22,250 bases of DNA, from positions 1 through 22,250 of the forward strand of contig JBPCPI010000058.1 in NCBI GenBank assembly GCA_050999295.1, written 5' to 3'. The DNA comes from JACCQS01 sp050999295 (GTDB taxonomy: Bacteria; Actinomycetota; Actinomycetes; Mycobacteriales; Geodermatophilaceae). Of this stretch, positions 1-9,317 are shown in pieces; the stretch's first letter is position 1, and each line of letters begins with the position of its first letter. Position numbers and translations under genes: made by a program. Under the pieces are notes generated by a model. The model searched no databases. It saw only the letters and a program-made list of their open reading frames with translations, and was not told the origin of the DNA.

Positions 1-746
1 CAACGCTGGGCCGGGCGGCGCTGATCCTTCTCGTCGGCGGCGGTCGAGGCGATGGGTGCGGACAGCCCGTCCAGGGCGGCGGCGATGATCGCGGCAGCCT
101 CGGCGTCGAGGTAGCCGCGGATGTACCGGCCGGCCCCGTCCTTGTCCCGGATCAGGGACAGGCAGCGCTTGTCGTGGGCGGTCTTCTCCCGTTCGAGGAA
201 TTTCTGCTCATCACGCGCCTGGGTGCCTTGGGGATCAATGCATTCGGCTAGCCGGCGCCCGATCAGGGCCAGGGTCGGCGCGTCGAAAATCGCGCAGTAT
301 CCGACCAGCAAAGTCTCACCGGCTGATGCCAGCTCCGGTCCCAGTTCGTCCGGCAGGTCCTCGATCGAGCGGATGATCACCCGGGTATGGGATAGCGACA
401 CCTCCCCGGCGGCCAGCGCCGCACCGGTCGCCTCGAAACCGGTCCGCAGCGACTTCGCCGTCCGGACCAGCATCGAAGCTTCACCGGGGTCGACCTGAAG
501 TGCGCCGTGCAGCCAGGCCCTGGTCGAGGACGCGCCACGGGAACGGGCCAGGCCGCGGGCCTCGACCTCACCCACGGCCGCGAGCGGGACCGCGTCGGCT
601 TGTGCTCTTACCCGCAGTGCTGCCTGGACCCGGTCGATCACCTCAGCGTCGGACCGTGCCCACAACCGCTCTTCGATCGCCTCCCCGAGAACTGCGCCAG
701 CCCGGTGCAGGACCGAAGGCCCCACCGATGCCAGCAACGAACTCAT
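1..746 (-). CDS. DUF222 / 13E12-type HNH-endonuclease-family protein, C-terminus cut by window edge
   Basis: Reading the minus strand from the ATG at 746 gives an uninterrupted frame that runs off the left edge (about 248 residues visible). It starts MSSLLASVGPSVLHRAG and contains segments typical of the actinobacterial DUF222 domain: an Ala/Arg-rich helix with 'AVGEVEARGLARSRGASST', then 'LVRTAKSLRTGF', 'ALAAGEVSLSHTRVI' and 'GRYIRGYLDAEAAAII'. Family members usually carry an HNH nuclease domain at the C-terminus, which would lie outside the window, so nuclease activity cannot be checked. They are multi-copy (the 13E12 repeat family of mycobacteria) and their cellular role is not established. 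No good Shine-Dalgarno precedes this ATG, so the start is the least certain part. The gene diverges from the TPR gene across a 370-base gap. Confidence 0.8.
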   Translation of the reverse strand, partial: MSSLLASVGPSVLHRAGAVLGEAIEERLWARSDAEVIDRVQAALRVRAQADAVPLAAVGEVEARGLARSRGASSTRAWLHGALQVDPGEASMLVRTAKSLRTGFEATGAALAAGEVSLSHTRVIIRSIEDLPDELGPELASAGETLLVGYCAIFDAPTLALIGRRLAECIDPQGTQARDEQKFLEREKTAHDKRCLSLIRDKDGAGRYIRGYLDAEAAAIIAAALDGLSAPIASTAADEKDQRRPAQR

Positions 747-1116
747 ACCGCAACGATACGGACGGGGTCTGACATTTTCTGGCGTCAAATCCCATGCACC
801 CCAATATATTTGAAGAACTTTGGGTGACAAGCCGTGACCCACAGCGACGACCGATCAATGAGTGCCGAGCAGCCCTACCCGATATCGAGGTAGAGCGCGT
901 CCAGCCCGCGCATTCGAAGCAGAATCAGAGCGTCAGACGCGCCCTACCTCGCAGGGAAGCCGCCGGCCGACGACGCGACCGGTTCGATCCCAACCCTTTT
1001 CGTTGCTGGGTCTTTCGTTGCCATTCGCAACCACGACGAGAACCCGACGGTCTCGTGACGCGGCTCTGCATCGGCGATCCTTGGAGCGGCCTCCTACTCG
1101 CCCCTACGATTCCGCG
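747..1116. other. non-coding gap between divergent genes
   Basis: These 370 bases lie between the start of the DUF222 gene (minus) and the first plausible start of the TPR gene (plus). Frames are open here, but their translations are Arg/Pro-rich and look like GC-driven shadows. The segment at 770-830 is clearly more AT-rich than its surroundings and holds the inverted repeat at 797-826. Short direct repeats of TTTCGTTGC occur near 1000 and 1015. I see no tRNA-like or other structured RNA gene. Confidence 0.5.
797..826. repeat. AT-rich inverted repeat upstream of the DUF222 gene
   Basis: Arms CACCCCAA (797-804) and TTTGGGTG (819-826) match as inverted repeats at 7 of 8 positions around a 14-base AT-rich spacer. 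It lies about 50 bases upstream of the DUF222 start, in the main AT-rich patch of this gap. It could be an operator or part of a promoter. No binding protein can be named. Confidence 0.4.
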
Positions 1117-1677
1117 GTGAGTGCGGATACCGGCTTCGAGGACCTCCGGCTGGATACCGACCCGGTCACCCTCCGGGAAATCATCGAGGACCCGCACGCC
1201 CTCAGGGTGATCCTGGACGCCGTACAGGAAGCTCTAGCGGCCGGCACCGACGACCAACGAGACGAACGAAGTCGTTTATACGGCCAGCAGTGCGTCCTAC
1301 TGCGGCTGCTCGGCGAGTTGGACGGAGCCCTCGCGGCCGGACGACTGAGCTTGCGGTACTCCGGCGACGACGCCGCACTGGTCACGGTTGCCGGGGTCCG
1401 GCTCGCCAATGTCCATCAGTGGCGGGGCGAGTACCAGGCCGCCGACGGGATCTACGCCCAGGTCCTGGAGGGCGCACCGGACGGCTACCGCTCGTTCGCG
1501 GCTCTGCACGCGGGCAAGAGCCGGTACGAACAAGGCGATGCTGACGCAGCCATCCGGCACTTCATGAACGCCGTACGGCTGCGAGCCGCCGGTCCACCTG
1601 ACCTGCTGGAAACAGCGGAGCAGGCGCTCGCGGCAGCCTGCAGGCTCAAGTCGGACATAGATATGTCAGGGTTATAA
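1117..1677 (+). CDS. small TPR-like protein
   Basis: Predicted 186-residue soluble protein starting VSADTGFEDLRLDTDPVTL. The C-terminal two thirds are helical and repeat-like: 'LDGALAAGRLSLRYSG', 'LANVHQWRGEYQAADGIYAQ', 'ALHAGKSRYEQGDADAAIRHF' and 'AVRLRAAGPPDLLETAEQAL' have the small/large residue spacing of tetratricopeptide helices, so a protein-binding scaffold is the best guess. The same frame is open to 862, but that part is an Arg/Thr/Pro-rich low-complexity translation, so I chose the GTG at 1117. The Shine-Dalgarno is weak. Two TTA leucine codons, one right before the stop, are unusual for such GC-rich DNA and suggest a lowly expressed or accessory gene. No specific function is assignable. 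Confidence 0.6.
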   Translation: MSADTGFEDLRLDTDPVTLREIIEDPHALRVILDAVQEALAAGTDDQRDERSRLYGQQCVLLRLLGELDGALAAGRLSLRYSGDDAALVTVAGVRLANVHQWRGEYQAADGIYAQVLEGAPDGYRSFAALHAGKSRYEQGDADAAIRHFMNAVRLRAAGPPDLLETAEQALAAACRLKSDIDMSGL

Positions 1678-1688
1678 CGACAAACCCT

Positions 1689-1706
1689 GTCACGGTGCTG
1701 TAAGGT
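1689..1706 (+). promoter_or_regulatory. probable promoter and operator of the MerR-type gene (leaderless start)
   Basis: TAAGGT at 1701-1706 fits the actinobacterial -10 pattern TANNNT and ends 8 bases before the MerR ATG at 1715, the spacing expected for a leaderless transcript. Overlapping it, GTCAC (1689-1693) and GTAAG (1700-1704) form a direct repeat with an 11-base period. That resembles the GTNAC-N6-GNAAC boxes reported for OmpR-family regulators such as GlnR and MtrA of actinomycetes. A weak dyad (AACCCT...AAGGTT) also spans the site and could be a MerR operator. Promoter assignment is inference. Confidence 0.35.
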
Positions 1707-2171
1707 TACCGGCGATGGAATCGGCAACGGTGCACACCACTGCGCAGACCACCGGGTGGTCGGTGCGGATGCTGCATTACCTGGATGCCGCTGGACTGGT
1801 CAGTCCACCGCGAAGTCCCAGCGGGTATCGGCTCTACGGACCCAGGGAGATCGCGCACCTGCGGCGACTGCGTCAACTGCTGGTCGATCACGACCTCAAA
1901 CCGGCCGACCTGCAGATCGCGCTGCGCCTGCGGACCGAGCCAGCGCTTCGGCACGCCGTCGACGACTGGCTGGGCGCGACGGGCACCGCGGCTGCCAACC
2001 TCACCCAGATCGACCCGCGCACCGAGGATCAGGATCGCGCCGCCGACACAACCCAGGCCGCCGCAGCAGACCTCTCCACCTCCTGGTTGCGGTTCGAGCA
2101 GGACAAGCACTCCCGAGCACTCGACACACCTGGCCGATTCTCGAGCCAGGCCACCCTTCGAAGGAGACCGC

Positions 2172-3670
<1,499 letters not shown>

Positions 3671-3683
<13 letters not shown>

Positions 3684-3714
3684 ACGACTCCGGTACGAGA
3701 AGCGGGGCCCCCGC
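3671..3714 (+). repeat. two potential stem-loops between the SAH hydrolase genes
   Basis: GTACCG (3671-3676) and CGGTAC (3691-3696) are perfect inverted repeats around a 14-base loop that contains the ahcY stop codon. A GC palindrome, GCGGGG-C-CCCCGC, follows at 3702-3714. There is no T-run, so this is not a canonical intrinsic terminator. In the 59-base gap before the second hydrolase gene it could reduce read-through or stabilise the upstream message. Confidence 0.4.
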
Positions 3715-3742
3715 CGGAGGACTTGCGGACGAGGTCGGCCGG

Positions 3743-5017
3743 GTGGAGGCGATCGATCGGATCGCCTCGGCCCGGCGGGACATGCCGTTGGTGTCCGGAA
3801 TCCCTGGTGGCTACCCGGCACCCGGCCCGCTCTCCGGGCGGGTGATCGCAGCCTGCGTTCATCTCACTCCGGAGACCGTCGTGCTCGTCGAGGCGCTGCG
3901 GGGACTCGGTGCCAGGGTGCGACTGTGCGCGGCGAATCCGCTGTCCACTCAGGACGGCGTGGTCCCATACCTCCGACGGCTGCCCGGCGTCGAGGTCATG
4001 CTGGGCACCCCGGACTGGGACGGCTATCGCTCCGCGGTCGGGAGTGTCGCCAGCTTGGGCGCCGAACTCGTGATCGACGACGGTGGCGACTTGATCCTGG
4101 CAATGCACGACAGCCCCGCAGAAGCTGACCGGCCATTGCTGGGTGCCTGCGAGAACACCTCCACCGGTGCCCTTCGGCTGCAGGCTGCCCAAGCCGCCGG
4201 CAGCCTCGGTGTGCCGGTCTTCGCGGTCACCCGGGGCGCGGCCAAGCGCCTCTACGACGACGTGCACGGCACCGGCCAGTCCGTCCTTGACGCACTCCTT
4301 CGTACGACGAACCTCCTGCTGGCCGGTCGGGTGGCGGTCGTCGCCGGATATGGCGCATGCGGGCGCGGCATCGCAAACAGGCTGCGTGCCATGGGAGCGC
4401 GGGTCGTCGTCACCGAGATCTCTCCGCAAGCCGCACTGGAAGCCAGTCTCGACGGACTTGCCGTACGCCCGATGATCGAGGCCATCAAGGATGCCGACCT
4501 CGTTGTCACCGCCACCGGCAGCCGGGACGTGGTGACCGAGCAGCACCTGGTCCTCGCCAAGGACGGCGTGATCCTGGCCAATGGGGGGCATTTCGACGTC
4601 GAGATCGATGCCCAGTGGTTGCGCTCGTCTAGTCGAGGCACTCCGGTACGGCCCGGGCTGATGTCCTACTCACTACCCAGCGGGCAGGACGTGCTGCTGG
4701 TCGCCGACGGGCGTGTCGTCAATCTGGCCGCGGCGCAAGGACACCCCCCAGCCGTCATGGATGTCACGTTCGCCACCGTGGCGCTCTGCCTGCTGGAGCT
4801 CGGTGCGCGACCGGCCAGCCCCGTGGAAACCGAAGGGCGGCATCCCTATCCGGCCGGCGTGCACGCCGTACCCGCGCACATCGACACGACCGTGGCGCGG
4901 CTGGCACTCGAACAGGCCGCGGTCCGTCTCGATGTCGCGACGCCCGCGCAGCGGGAGTACTTGCGTACGTGGGTCGGCCCGGTGCGCGCCGGGTTGAACC
5001 GCGATCACGCAGAATAG
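3743..5017 (+). CDS. divergent adenosylhomocysteinase homologue of the short archaeal/thermophile class
   Basis: 424 residues from GTG 3743 (GAGG at 3732-3735, 7-base spacer). It keeps the SAH hydrolase fold: 'VHLTPETVVLVEAL' (His40), 'NPLSTQD' (68-71), 'VIDDGGDLI' (Asp113), Lys168/Asp172, NAD motif 'GYGACGRG' from 202, 'NGGHFDVEID' (His283) and 'NLAAAQGHPPAVMD' (Asn327, His334). Features of the archaeal/Thermotoga-like class are 'GTGQS' in place of 'GCR.S', 'GGHFDVEI', 'TPAQREYLRTW' near the end, no ~40-residue insertion and no C-terminal KxxxxY tail. Differences from both classes: 'GACENTSTG' has Asn138 where active enzymes have the second Glu of SEETTTG, Asp173 replaces the NAD-contacting Asn, and STQD is followed by Gly. 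It may use another nucleoside-homocysteine, or regulate AhcY. Likely cotranscribed with ahcY and mtrA. Confidence 0.9.
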   Translation: MEAIDRIASARRDMPLVSGIPGGYPAPGPLSGRVIAACVHLTPETVVLVEALRGLGARVRLCAANPLSTQDGVVPYLRRLPGVEVMLGTPDWDGYRSAVGSVASLGAELVIDDGGDLILAMHDSPAEADRPLLGACENTSTGALRLQAAQAAGSLGVPVFAVTRGAAKRLYDDVHGTGQSVLDALLRTTNLLLAGRVAVVAGYGACGRGIANRLRAMGARVVVTEISPQAALEASLDGLAVRPMIEAIKDADLVVTATGSRDVVTEQHLVLAKDGVILANGGHFDVEIDAQWLRSSSRGTPVRPGLMSYSLPSGQDVLLVADGRVVNLAAAQGHPPAVMDVTFATVALCLLELGARPASPVETEGRHPYPAGVHAVPAHIDTTVARLALEQAAVRLDVATPAQREYLRTWVGPVRAGLNRDHAE

Positions 5018-5022
5018 GCCCC

Positions 5023-5709
5023 ATGACCGGTGCACGCTCCAGGGTCCTCGTCGTCGACGACGACCCGTCATTGGCCGAGATGCTGGGCATCGTCCTGCGG
5101 GCCGAAAACCTGGATCCCGCTTTCGTGGCTGACGGGGCACGCGCGGTGTCGGCGTTCCGCGAGGTTCGGCCGGACCTGGTCCTATTGGACCTGATGCTGC
5201 CCGGCGCCGACGGAATCCAGATCTGTCGCGAGATCCGCCAGGAGTCGTTGGTGCCGATCATCATGCTGACCGCCAGGGCCGACACCGTCGATGTGGTCCG
5301 GGGTTTGGAGGCTGGCGCCGACGACTACGTCGTCAAGCCGTTCAAGCCGATCGAACTCGTGGCGCGGATCCGGGCGCAGATGCGGCGAACCGACACCGAT
5401 CACCCGGAGAGCCTGGCCATCGGTGAGGTGACGATCGACGTGGCCGGGCACCAGGTGCGCCGTGCCGGTGTCCCCATTCAGCTGACCCCGCTGGAGTTCG
5501 ACCTGCTCGTCGCCCTCGCCCGTAAGCCCCGACAGGTCTTCACCCGCGAACACCTCCTGCAACAGGTCTGGAAGTACCGTCACGCCGGGGACACCCGGCT
5601 GGTCAACGTTCACGTGCAGCGCCTCCGGTCGAAGATAGAGATAGATCCGGAGAATCCCGAGGTCGTCCTCACCGTACGAGGGGTCGGCTACAAGGCCGGA
5701 CCTCCGTAA
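5023..5709 (+). CDS. mtrA: two-component response regulator MtrA (OmpR/PhoB family)
   Basis: 228 residues and very similar along its whole length to mycobacterial MtrA. The receiver domain (1-120) has the acidic pocket Asp12-Asp14, phospho-acceptor Asp56 in 'LVLLDLMLPG', Thr83 and Lys105 ('DDYVVKPFKP'). The winged-helix DNA-binding domain (about 130-228) includes 'LTPLEFDLLVALARKPRQVF', 'RLVNVHVQRLRSKIE' and the ending 'VVLTVRGVGYKAGPP', which is nearly invariant in MtrA. MtrA controls cell-wall metabolism, division and replication genes in actinobacteria. The ATG at 5023 lies 5 bases after the upstream stop, so translation is probably coupled; the recognisable Shine-Dalgarno is poor. The frame opens earlier, at 4969, but that extension lies within the previous gene. 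Confidence 0.97.
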   Translation: MTGARSRVLVVDDDPSLAEMLGIVLRAENLDPAFVADGARAVSAFREVRPDLVLLDLMLPGADGIQICREIRQESLVPIIMLTARADTVDVVRGLEAGADDYVVKPFKPIELVARIRAQMRRTDTDHPESLAIGEVTIDVAGHQVRRAGVPIQLTPLEFDLLVALARKPRQVFTREHLLQQVWKYRHAGDTRLVNVHVQRLRSKIEIDPENPEVVLTVRGVGYKAGPP

Positions 5710-5728
5710 ACCTCGCAGCTCGGACGAC

Positions 5729-7387
5729 ATGACCTCTCCCCTTCCTACCGCCTGGCGGACCCGCTTCCGGAGCGTTGTCCGCGAATTGCGGCTGCGCGCC
5801 CGGATCGCGGGACGAGCCGCCTGGCGACACTGGCGCCGCTCGCTGCAGCTGCGCGTGGCCATCATCACCATGGCGGTGGCCGGCGCCGTTGTGATCATCA
5901 TCTCGCTCATCCTCTTCGACCAGATCCGCACCCAACAACTGGCCGCGAAGAACGACGCCGCCATCTCCCAGGCCCAGGTCGGGGTGGAGTACGCGCGAAA
6001 CCAGGTCGTCGCCGTGCCGTCCGGGGATCCTCGGTCCATTCGGGAGACCCTGCAGCGGACCGTGGACGAGTTGCTGACCCGAGGTGGCAGCGCCGGCCAG
6101 TTCGCAATTGTGATGATCAACCGGAACACGACAACCCCGTTGGCTCAGCCGTCCTTCGCCGGTCTGACCCAGGCACTGCCGGACAGTCTCGTCGGCAGCG
6201 TGGGTGAGGGCACGCAGGCATACGAGTACGCGGTGATGCCGACCGACGGTGGCGATGCCGTGCCCTCCCTGGTCGTCGGCGCCCCGGTCCCCAGCCAGTC
6301 CGGGACCTACGAGCTGTACTACGTCTTCCCGCTCGACCAGGAGCAGCGCAGCCTGGAGGACATCAGGAGCACCGTGGTGGCCTCCGGCCTTGCCCTGGTC
6401 GTCCTGGTGGCGGGTGTCGGCGCGCTCGTCACGCGACTCGTGGTCAATCCGGTCCGACTGGCCGCCCAGACCGCCGAAGAACTAGCTTCCGGGCAACTCG
6501 AGCGCCGGTTGCCCATCCGCGGGGATGACGACCTGGCCAGGCTCGCCGGGTCGTTCAACCGGATGGCGGCCAGCCTGCAGAGACAGATCACCCAGCTCGA
6601 GGATCTCTCCCGGTTGCAGCAGCGCTTCACCAGCGACGTCTCGCACGAACTGCGTACGCCGCTGACCACGGTACGGATGGCCGCCGACATCCTGCACAGT
6701 GCCCGTGCCGACTTTCCGCCCGACGTGGCCCGCTCAGCTGAGCTCCTGCAGACCGAACTGGGCAGGTTCGAGGCTCTGCTCACCGACCTCCTGGAGATCA
6801 GCCGCTACGATGCGGGTGCCGCCAGTCTCGTGGCGGAGCCCGCCGATCTCGGGCCCCTCGTAGCGGACGTCGTGAGCAGCGCACACCCCGTGGCCGAACG
6901 GCGCGCGGCGACTGTGCATCTGCGGGTTCCCGACGAGCCGGTGTTCGCCGAGATCGACCCGCGACGCATCGAGCGGATCCTGCGCAACCTGGTGCTCAAT
7001 GCCATCCACCACGGCGGGGGCGGACTCATCGAGGTGACCCTGGCCGGCAACGAGACGGCCGCCGCGATCACCGTCCGAGACCATGGCCCCGGTATGAATC
7101 GCGAAGCGGCCATGCGGGTCTTCGACCGCTTCTGGCGGGCCGACCCGGCGCGCAGTCGAGAGGGTGGAGGAACCGGGCTCGGCCTGTCCATCAGCCGCGA
7201 GGACGCCAGACTTCACGGCGGCTGGCTGCAGGCCTGGGGGAGGCCGGGGAAGGGTGCGCAGTTCCGGCTTACCCTCCCGCTGCAGCAGGGTGTCGAGCTG
7301 GAGGGCTCGCCGCTGCCCTTGGAACCCCGGGCCGAAACCGACGAAGCCTACGAGGTCGTCGCCGGTCCGACCGGAGCCACACCATGA
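5729..7387 (+). CDS. mtrB: sensor histidine kinase MtrB
   Basis: 552-residue membrane kinase partner of MtrA. It has a basic cytoplasmic N-terminus, TM1 at about 43-64, an extracytoplasmic sensor of roughly 150 residues, TM2 at about 215-238 and a HAMP linker ('NPVRLAAQTAEELASGQLERR'). The H-box 'FTSDVSHELRTPLTTVRMA' has the phosphorylated His306. The ATPase domain has an N-box 'LRNLVLNAIHHGGG', G1 'DHGPGM', F-box 'FDRFWRAD' and G2 'GGGTGLGLSI'. The start is 19 bases after mtrA, and its stop overlaps the lpqB start by 4 bases (ATGA), so mtrA-mtrB-lpqB form one operon. The C-terminal tail after the kinase domain is acidic and of low complexity. Confidence 0.96.
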   Translation: MTSPLPTAWRTRFRSVVRELRLRARIAGRAAWRHWRRSLQLRVAIITMAVAGAVVIIISLILFDQIRTQQLAAKNDAAISQAQVGVEYARNQVVAVPSGDPRSIRETLQRTVDELLTRGGSAGQFAIVMINRNTTTPLAQPSFAGLTQALPDSLVGSVGEGTQAYEYAVMPTDGGDAVPSLVVGAPVPSQSGTYELYYVFPLDQEQRSLEDIRSTVVASGLALVVLVAGVGALVTRLVVNPVRLAAQTAEELASGQLERRLPIRGDDDLARLAGSFNRMAASLQRQITQLEDLSRLQQRFTSDVSHELRTPLTTVRMAADILHSARADFPPDVARSAELLQTELGRFEALLTDLLEISRYDAGAASLVAEPADLGPLVADVVSSAHPVAERRAATVHLRVPDEPVFAEIDPRRIERILRNLVLNAIHHGGGGLIEVTLAGNETAAAITVRDHGPGMNREAAMRVFDRFWRADPARSREGGGTGLGLSISREDARLHGGWLQAWGRPGKGAQFRLTLPLQQGVELEGSPLPLEPRAETDEAYEVVAGPTGATP

Positions 7388-9123
7388 CCGGCCCCCGCCG
7401 TGGAATCCGGCTGGTGGTCGTCTCGTCGGCGGTCCTGGGCCTTCTGCTGAGCGGCTGCTCGACGGTGCCGACCGGCTCGGCACCGGTGGCCATCACCCAG
7501 GTCGGCGGGGAGTTGGCCGAGCCGGTGGGTGTCGAACCGCTCTCCCCGGAACCTGGCGCGAGTCCCGAGGAGATCGTGCGCGGCTTCATCGAATCCTCGG
7601 CCAGTACGGCCCAGGGACGCCCGGTCTCCCGGGAGTATCTGACCGCGCCTGCGGCGCAGAGCTGGGACGACAGCGCCGGCATCACCGTGATCGAGCCAGA
7701 GTTCTCCGCGGTCACTTCGGGGCCGGAAACGATCGTTCGAGTGACCGCTCAGCGGGTCGGACGAGTCGATCGAGCCGGGATCTTCACCCCGGAGATCGAC
7801 GAGTTCAGCCTCGAACTGGCACTCGTCCAAGAAAACGAGCAGTGGCGCATCGCCGAACCGACCGCTGGGATCCTGATCACCCGCACCGATTTCGCCCGCG
7901 CCTATGAACAGCGCGACATCTTCTTCCTGGACAAGACCGGTCGCTTCGTCGTCCCCGAACCGAGGTTCTTCGTCCGGGGCGGGCGGGCCCAGTCGACGCA
8001 GATGGTCGAGCGGCTGATCGCCGGGCCCAGTCTGTGGTTGTCCCCGGCGGTGGATAACCAACTCGAGGGAGTGGACCTGGCCAGCAGCGTCCTGGTCACC
8101 GGCGGGCGGGCTCGGGTCGAGCTGAGCCAGGTCGGCGAGCAGAGCAACGAGGCGCTGGAGGGCCTGTCTGCGCAACTGACGTACACGCTGCTCGGCCAAC
8201 TGTCCGTCCAGAGCCTGGAGATCACCGTCGACGGCGCGCCACTCCAACTGCCCAACGTCGGCACGGTTCAGGGGCTCTCCGACTGGCGGAGTTTCGATCC
8301 GGACGCCTTGGCCGGTGCGGTCACCGGAGTCGGTCACTACATCGATGCAGGCGGGGTACGGGTGCAGGACGGCAACCCCATCCCCGGCCCGGCCGGCGAG
8401 GGCGCCTATGCCCTCACCAACGCAGCCGTTTCCCTCGACGACAGCAGCGGTGAGTTGCTGTCCCTCGCGGGACTGTCCGTCGGTGCTCAGTCCTCGACCC
8501 TGTACGTCGGCCCCTACGGCGGGGACCTCACCCCGGTGCTCACCGACGCCCGGCTCACCGCTCCGACCTGGAGCGGGGTGGCCGAGGAGGTATGGACGGT
8601 CGTCAACGGCAGTGACGTCCTGCGGATCCCGACCGGCGCGTTGGCTCAACCCGTGCCGGCCCCTGAGCTGGCCGGCACGGGTGCGGTCCGCGTCTTCCAA
8701 CTGTCCCGAGGCGGCGCACGCGCGGCGCTGATCATGGAGACCGACACCGGTCCGGCCCTGTTCATCGCCGGCATCGTGCGTACCGCCGACAGCGTCACCG
8801 TGAGCGCTCCCCGCCAGATCGCCCCGAGCCTGACCGGGGTGCAGGACGTCTCCTGGACCTCGGCCGACAGCCTCATCGTGCTCGCCGCCGACGCCCGAGG
8901 CGAACAGGTCGTCCCGTACACGATCGGCGTGGACGGGTGGGGCATCACCGCGTTGACCACCGACGGCCTGCCGGGGGACCCCGACTCCGTAGCCGCAGCC
9001 CCGAATCGTGCGTGGCTGGTGTCGGCTGCGGGCACCGTCTGGCAGTTCAGTCTCGACATCTGGGCGGTGCTCATCCGCGGACAACCACCGTTCAGCGGCA
9101 CTAACCCGTTCTACCCAGGCTGA
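7384..9123 (+). CDS. lpqB: lipoprotein LpqB (MtrAB-associated, GerMN domain)
   Basis: 579 residues. A signal peptide with lipobox 'LLSGC' places the lipidated Cys at 25, anchoring the protein on the outer face of the membrane. A GerMN-type domain lies in the middle ('MVERLIAGPS' through 'GQLSVQSLEITVDG', about 200-285), and the C-terminal half is beta-propeller-like. In mycobacteria and streptomycetes LpqB interacts with the extracellular domain of MtrB and tunes MtrA phosphorylation. Position directly after mtrB, with an ATGA overlap, is the conserved arrangement. Length is normal for the family. Confidence 0.95.
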   Translation: MTGPRRGIRLVVVSSAVLGLLLSGCSTVPTGSAPVAITQVGGELAEPVGVEPLSPEPGASPEEIVRGFIESSASTAQGRPVSREYLTAPAAQSWDDSAGITVIEPEFSAVTSGPETIVRVTAQRVGRVDRAGIFTPEIDEFSLELALVQENEQWRIAEPTAGILITRTDFARAYEQRDIFFLDKTGRFVVPEPRFFVRGGRAQSTQMVERLIAGPSLWLSPAVDNQLEGVDLASSVLVTGGRARVELSQVGEQSNEALEGLSAQLTYTLLGQLSVQSLEITVDGAPLQLPNVGTVQGLSDWRSFDPDALAGAVTGVGHYIDAGGVRVQDGNPIPGPAGEGAYALTNAAVSLDDSSGELLSLAGLSVGAQSSTLYVGPYGGDLTPVLTDARLTAPTWSGVAEEVWTVVNGSDVLRIPTGALAQPVPAPELAGTGAVRVFQLSRGGARAALIMETDTGPALFIAGIVRTADSVTVSAPRQIAPSLTGVQDVSWTSADSLIVLAADARGEQVVPYTIGVDGWGITALTTDGLPGDPDSVAAAPNRAWLVSAAGTVWQFSLDIWAVLIRGQPPFSGTNPFYPG

Positions 9124-9174
9124 GTCCGCGCCAGTGCCGCGCCGGCAGGGTCGCATCGACACGTCGGACGCATT

Positions 9175-9202
9175 CCTGGCGGTTTTGGCCAAAACCACCA
9201 GG
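9175..9202. repeat. 28-bp near-perfect palindrome in the lpqB-comF gap
   Basis: CCTGGCGGTTTTGG (9175-9188) is followed directly by its inverse complement CCAAAACCACCAGG (9189-9202), with one mismatched pair (9180/9197). The symmetry centre is GGCC. There is no unpaired loop beyond what a hairpin needs and no T-run downstream. It sits 51 bases after the lpqB stop, so it may be a rho-independent-like terminator for mtrAB-lpqB or an operator for the downstream genes. Confidence 0.6.
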
Positions 9203-9317
9203 GCGGCACTTCCCACCCCGCGGACAGCCGGGCGTGGTCCTGTGCACAACCCGGCTTTCGGTCCACAACCGGCCCGTGGCTCGACCGTCGGGCGGCTCGC
9301 CAAGCAACCGTGGCCCG

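Noticed and set aside
1785..2171. Upstream extension of the ahcY frame
   Set aside because: These residues are Arg/Thr/Pro-rich shadow of the MerR gene; the ATG at 2172 has a strong Shine-Dalgarno and the expected N-terminus.
9240..9270. DnaA-box-like TGTGCACAA and GGTCCACAA before comF
   Set aside because: Two degenerate matches in a GC-rich gap are expected by chance.
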